This document shows positions 63,967-64,000 of a DNA stretch of 64,000 bases, piece by piece. The stretch covers positions 124,001 through 188,000 of the forward strand of contig NZ_FNAR01000003.1 in NCBI RefSeq assembly GCF_900101985.1. Direction: 5' to 3'. Numbering within the stretch: the first letter of the stretch is position 1; every line of letters begins with the position of its first letter. The notes beneath the pieces are model-generated. The model was given only the letters and a program-made list of their open reading frames with translations. It ran no database searches and had not been told where the DNA came from. Source of the stretch: Bhargavaea beijingensis (GTDB lineage: Bacteria; Bacillota; Bacilli; Bacillales_A; Planococcaceae). A program made the position numbers and the translations under genes.

Positions 63967-64000
63967 CTTCCCCCTCCTTCTGCTTCTGTTCTATTTTCTT

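Overview
The window looks like chromosomal DNA of a moderately GC-rich member of the Bacillales. The supporting signs are strong GGAGG-type ribosome binding sites, sigma-A promoters, cre-like and Fur-like sites, TTG/GTG starts, a glpPFKD locus in Bacillus order, YkvI, YezG and YwqK family proteins, and SH3b-type amidases. A Planococcaceae (Caryophanaceae) member such as Bhargavaea or Planococcus is my best guess; that is inference from style and gene content, not a search. I see no rRNA, tRNA, insertion sequence, prophage or CRISPR array. About 52 genes are supported, most on the minus strand, and stem-loop terminators mark most unit ends.

Layout. 1-2.0 kb: an MHS-family transporter (cut by the window edge) divergent from an XRE-cupin regulator, with a nested palindrome between them. 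2.0-3.7 kb: a pRiA4b ORF-3-like protein. 3.9-8.8 kb: the glycerol regulon glpP-glpF-glpK-glpD, with terminator-bearing leaders before glpF and glpD that fit GlpP antitermination and a cre overlapping the glpF -10 box. 8.9-14.4 kb: housekeeping genes (PatB-type C-S lyase, PfkB-type sugar kinase, HemY, a phosphoribosyltransferase, AlkA) and a 21-bp-period degenerate repeat. 14.5-21.3 kb: a visibly more AT-rich block holding an XRE-cupin/hyuA/hyuB/cupin/NCS1-permease operon and a second XRE-cupin paralogue, probably for import and ATP-driven opening of a cyclic amide. 21.4-29.5 kb: sialic acid catabolism (nanE, nanA, SSS-type nanT, ROK kinase, RpiR regulator, nagA) with an unexpected fumarate-reductase-like flavoprotein between nanT and nanK.

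29.8-38.6 kb: a cell-surface and secreted set. A 1517-residue secreted protein carries two different nuclease domains, the next gene is a secreted 5'-nucleotidase with C-terminal choline/glucan-binding-type repeats, and a convergent SH3b-repeat amidase follows. The first two would turn extracellular DNA into nucleosides. 38.8-43.0 kb: a YkvI membrane protein, then an RpiR regulator/GNAT/N-succinylamino acid racemase operon resembling the known D-to-L amino acid conversion pathway. 43.2-48.4 kb: a ferredoxin-NADP reductase-like flavoprotein divergent from a siderophore ABC importer, with two Fur-like boxes between them. 48.4-54 kb: YciI protein, malic enzyme, an orphan YezG-family immunity protein, a nucleoside hydrolase, endonuclease V, and three tandem YwqK-family copies, one of them a decayed remnant. 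54.2-58.2 kb: an acyl-CoA synthetase divergent from a prolyl oligopeptidase. 58.2-64 kb: a peptide ABC importer, order D-F-A-B-C on the minus strand.

The strongest leads are the flavoprotein inside the nan unit, the dual-nuclease/nucleotidase pair, the AT-rich hyu block with two XRE-cupin regulators, the paired glp leaders, and the 21-bp-period repeat found at two distant intergenic sites.
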